Assembly (NCBI GenBank): GCA_012512465.1
Contig: JAAZED010000090.1
Location: forward strand, 1 to 9,628
Length of the DNA: 9,628 nucleotides
From: Oxalobacter sp.
GTDB lineage: Bacteria > Pseudomonadota > Gammaproteobacteria > Burkholderiales > Burkholderiaceae_D
Direction of reading: 5' to 3'
The notes under the pieces were generated by a model that was not told the DNA's origin, did not search any database, and saw only the letters and a program-made list of their open reading frames with translations. Position 1 is the stretch's first letter. Each line of letters begins with the position of its first letter. Made by a program: the position numbers and the translations under genes. This document shows positions 7,545 through 9,628 of the stretch, piece after piece.

Positions 7545-8801
7545 ATGAAAATCTGTGCCCGCCTCTTCTGTTTCTCGATTCTGCCTTTTCTGGCAGCACT
7601 GCCTGTTTTCGCAATAGCCCAAAGCGATGTCACCTCATACGACCAGTGGCAGGCGCAGGTCATATCCACCCAGGAACTGAAAAAGGCGGAAAAACGGCTT
7701 CAAACTGCCTATCAGGCGGCAAAAAAAGCACTGGGTGAAAAAACCACTGAAGCCGGGCTGCTGTCCCGTGAGCAGCAGGCATGGGACAAGGCACGCCGTG
7801 CCCAGGCGCTTATAAAAGGTGCGCCGGGGTCTCCGGCATTTAACCAGGAATTGATCTCCCAGGCTAAAGAGCGTGTCCGCCTGCTGGATGCCATTACCAA
7901 AAAAGGGCGGGTTCTTTCCTATCATCAGTACCAGCTCACCCCGGGACAGGCCATGACCGGTTTTATGCGGGTGTGGCAGTATGAAGACGGGCACGCGCAT
8001 GTGATTATCCACACCCGGCATGATGAAAACCCTGTCCAGTGTGAAATCAATACGGAATCCGCCAGGCATGAAAACGGAGCCGTCACATTTCATGCAACAG
8101 GCCAGCATCCGGTTTCCGGCACCATTATCCCTTACGACCAGGGATACCGCGCACGGGTGGAAATCAATGAGGGCACACAATACTGTCCCCAGGGAACAGA
8201 CATCACGGGACTTTACGTCCGGGCCGATATGCCCGTCCCTGCCGGGGATGCCACCTTTGAAAACGTGGCTTCCTGCGAATTGGGTGAAGACCACTCACAG
8301 GCTCTGCGCGTTTTGCGAAGCCAACCGGTGGGTGATTCCCATATCTATTACATTGAAAGTAAAAAAGGGCTGCGGCCCTTAAGCCTCTTTGCCGGAGAGA
8401 GTATTGTCAAGCCTTATGAAGCGCTTGAACATTCCCGTGGCAGCCAGGTAAGAATCAGCTGTGCCGGCGAAAAGGAAAAGGTGCTGCTGATCAGCGGTGA
8501 ATTCTGGTCCAATTTCATCAATATTTTTACCTTCCGGTACAACACGGCCCATCGGGAATGGCAAATTCTGTATACTGCCCAGCGCGGCGAACCATCGCTC
8601 ATTTACCTCAATAATGACGAGATGCGCCTCATCATTCCCAACCCGGATGCCACGGCACCGGGGAATTACACTGTTCGCAGCCATGTTATCGGCAAAGGCT
8701 ACAGCCGTTATGATGACAAGGGAAATTTGATGGATTCGGACAGCCTGCCTGACCCGGTGGGCTTTACGGTAATCCCGATCAGAAATAACCTGTCCTTCTG
8801 A
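7545..8801 (+). CDS. Secreted protein with an LprI/DUF1311-like N-terminal region and an unknown C-terminal part
   Basis: The 418-residue product starts at ATG 7545 with a clear signal peptide: MKICAR, a hydrophobic core to about residue 22, and an AIA|QS cleavage site after residue 25. This favours 7545 over the longer in-frame start at 7437, which would bury the signal behind 36 residues. Residues about 29-117 are helical. They show the spacing of LprI/YecT-type (DUF1311) domains: EKRLQTAYQAAKKAL, then SREQQAWDKARRAQAL. The cysteines usual in that domain are missing. The remaining 300 residues look beta-rich and hold four cysteines (C166, C214, C244, C306) that could form two disulfides in the periplasm. 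I do not recognise this part. LprI of Mycobacterium is a lysozyme inhibitor; a similar role here is only a guess. The next gene starts 20 bases downstream. Confidence 0.85.
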   Translation: MKICARLFCFSILPFLAALPVFAIAQSDVTSYDQWQAQVISTQELKKAEKRLQTAYQAAKKALGEKTTEAGLLSREQQAWDKARRAQALIKGAPGSPAFNQELISQAKERVRLLDAITKKGRVLSYHQYQLTPGQAMTGFMRVWQYEDGHAHVIIHTRHDENPVQCEINTESARHENGAVTFHATGQHPVSGTIIPYDQGYRARVEINEGTQYCPQGTDITGLYVRADMPVPAGDATFENVASCELGEDHSQALRVLRSQPVGDSHIYYIESKKGLRPLSLFAGESIVKPYEALEHSRGSQVRISCAGEKEKVLLISGEFWSNFINIFTFRYNTAHREWQILYTAQRGEPSLIYLNNDEMRLIIPNPDATAPGNYTVRSHVIGKGYSRYDDKGNLMDSDSLPDPVGFTVIPIRNNLSF

Positions 8802-8821
8802 ACCGGAAAAAGCAAAAGATC

Positions 8822-9034
8822 ATGCCCCTGACACCACGCAGCCTGCTCGAGGAATATCAGACAACAGCTGAGGATGCCTTGTCCCGTGAAGAAACACTCA
8901 TCAGCATCCGATTGTCCGGTATGAGCGCCATGATTGACGCGGAAAACGGGTTGTGGATCAACGAAATGTGCATGGGGGAATACGACAGCATCTATGCGCA
9001 AAACCGGATCAGGGAACTGTCAAAAAAAGAATGA
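8822..9034 (+). CDS. Hypothetical 70-residue protein
   Basis: This short acidic protein is not recognised. It has no signal peptide or membrane segment. The N-terminal part (SLLEEYQTTAEDALSREETL) and the C-terminal part (YAQNRIRELSKKE) look helical, with GLWINEMCMG between them and a single cysteine. It begins 20 bases after the stop of the secreted protein gene and ends just before the terminator at 9052, so the two genes are probably one operon. The ribosome binding site is poor: GGAAAAAG about 11 bases upstream of the ATG. It is probably cytoplasmic, which would be unlike its exported neighbour. Codon use looks normal for the region. It could be a genuine small gene or, less likely, a chance frame. 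Confidence 0.6.
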   Translation: MPLTPRSLLEEYQTTAEDALSREETLISIRLSGMSAMIDAENGLWINEMCMGEYDSIYAQNRIRELSKKE

Positions 9035-9051
9035 AAGCGACGCGCAAATAA

Positions 9052-9077
9052 AAAAGCGGATCCATTGATCCGCTTTT
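9052..9077. terminator. Bidirectional intrinsic terminator
   Basis: A perfect 11-base inverted repeat (AAAAGCGGATC / GATCCGCTTTT) encloses a four-base loop, CATT. Read on the plus strand, the stem ends in TTTT and continues as GGTTTT. Read on the minus strand it ends in a longer T run, TTTTTTATTT. It lies 17 bases after the stop at 9034 and 20 bases before the stop of the convergent lipoprotein gene (9098). It can therefore end transcription of both convergent units. Confidence 0.88.
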
Positions 9078-9097
9078 GGTTTTACCAGCAACCGGCA

Positions 9098-9319
9098 TTA
9101 CTTGTTGTGGCCATAAATACCACCCGCAACACCACCCAGTGCGCCACCAATCAGGGCGCCTGTTCCGGCGTGTCCCCCTGTCAGCGCGCCAATACCGGCA
9201 CCCGCAGCAGCACCAACTGCTGCGCCGGACAATGCTCCCTGCTGCCCACTGCTCATATTCGTACAGCCAACCAGCGCAGCAAAGCAGGCCACCAGTGTCA
9301 TTGTTGTCATTTTTTTCAT
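9098..9319 (-). CDS. Small lipoprotein with a glycine-zipper segment
   Basis: The 73-residue product begins with a lipoprotein signal peptide: MKKMTTMTLVACFAALVGC, with lipobox LVGC and C19 as the expected lipidated residue. The mature part has a short polar linker (TNMSSGQQ). It then has a glycine/alanine segment with repeated G-x3-G spacing, at about residues 28-70 (for example GAAAGAGIGALTGG and GALIGGALGGVAGG). It ends YGHNK. This is the glycine-zipper architecture of OsmB-like and 17 kDa-antigen-type envelope lipoproteins. Such segments form paired membrane helices. The exact role is unknown. The ATG is one base after the stop of the upstream gene, and an excellent ribosome binding site (GGGGAGG, 8 bases away) precedes it. 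A strong terminator follows. Confidence 0.9.
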   Translation of the reverse strand: MKKMTTMTLVACFAALVGCTNMSSGQQGALSGAAVGAAAGAGIGALTGGHAGTGALIGGALGGVAGGIYGHNK

Positions 9320-9320
9320 A

Positions 9321-9628
9321 TCAGTTTCCTCCCCTGGCGGCAGGCTTAATATTTTTCAACGGCCTTTTCTCTGCCTTGTAATTCAGGCTGTTCAGTTTGG
9401 CCTTACTGACCTTTTCCTTAACCTGCGGCTGTGCATAGGCATACCAGAGGTACTCTACCAGTGAAAGCTGGAGATTATCAGGGTTGGCGGCAACATAAGC
9501 CTCAATATTGTCGTAAATGTTTTTCAGGGTAACGCCATCGAATCCCCTGACCCAGGTATTGACAAGGCTGTCCTCCAGTTTCAGCGGTTTTTTCCCCTGC
9601 CACTGTTTTTCCATTTCAATCGCAGAGG
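9321..9628 (-). CDS. Partial CDS with a Rap1a/Tai-like segment (start outside the window)
   Basis: The frame is open to the window end. A possible ATG at 9614 lacks a ribosome binding site, and the codons before it (reading SAIE) continue the frame, so the true start probably lies upstream. The visible part has 97 residues from that ATG. Residues 27-64 (GVTLKNIYDNIEAYVAANPD, then NLQLSLVEYLWYAYAQPQ) follow the pattern of the C-terminal half of Rap1a/Tai-family immunity proteins: GVT, then a long helix, N/HP, then a second helix ending in AFP-like residues. The family's terminal cysteine is missing here. A lysine-rich tail of about 30 residues follows, ending AARGGN. The fold assignment is tentative. 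The stop is one base before the lipoprotein ATG, so the two genes are probably co-transcribed. Confidence 0.6.
   Translation of the reverse strand, partial: SAIEMEKQWQGKKPLKLEDSLVNTWVRGFDGVTLKNIYDNIEAYVAANPDNLQLSLVEYLWYAYAQPQVKEKVSKAKLNSLNYKAEKRPLKNIKPAARGGN
9328..9334 (-). promoter_or_regulatory. Ribosome binding site of the glycine-zipper lipoprotein gene
   Basis: The minus strand reads GGGGAGG, followed by AAACTGAT and then the ATG at 9319. This is near-consensus at an ideal distance and is placed inside the end of the upstream gene. It settles the lipoprotein start and suggests the lipoprotein is translated more strongly than its upstream partner. Confidence 0.7.

Noticed and set aside
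7635..8294. A 219-residue minus-strand open frame
   Set aside because: It is antisense to the secreted-protein gene, which has a signal peptide and sensible codon use. The minus-strand translation has no recognisable feature.

Overview
This window is a stretch of a betaproteobacterial chromosome, most likely Burkholderiales. The Nuo proteins have the lengths and signature blocks usual in that group: a 119-residue NuoA, a 158-residue NuoB, a separate 198-residue NuoC not fused to NuoD, and a NuoG of about 780 residues without the N7 cysteine set. The moderate G+C and the lysine-rich small proteins would fit an Oxalobacter-like member of Oxalobacteraceae, but that is a guess without a database search.

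From base 1 to 7261, on the minus strand, runs the first part of the respiratory complex I operon in the order nuoA-B-C-D-E-F-G-H. nuoH is cut by the window edge. The genes overlap or are separated by 15 bases or less, so they look like one transcript. Every iron-sulfur ligand set expected for the peripheral arm is visible: N2 in NuoB, N1a in NuoE, N3 in NuoF, and N1b, N4 and N5 in NuoG. The complex oxidises NADH, reduces quinone and pumps protons across the inner membrane.

Bases 7262 to 7544 separate nuoA from a plus-strand gene pair. This gap should hold the nuo promoter and the promoter of the divergent gene. It also contains an unproven 59-codon ORF. The secG and tRNA-Leu genes that often precede nuoA in Burkholderiales are not there.

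The plus-strand pair (7545 to 9034) encodes a secreted 418-residue protein, with an N-terminal helical region resembling LprI/DUF1311 and an unrecognised C-terminal part, and a 70-residue protein of unknown function. A strong inverted repeat at 9052-9077 looks like a bidirectional terminator between this pair and a convergent minus-strand pair.

The convergent pair is a 73-residue glycine-zipper lipoprotein and, upstream of it, the C-terminal part of a protein with a Rap1a/Tai-like segment that runs off the window end. The ordinary part is the nuo operon. The accessory part is a small set of exported or envelope proteins (LprI-like, glycine-zipper lipoprotein, possible Rap1a-like) beside it. 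No mobile element, CRISPR array, tRNA or rRNA was seen.
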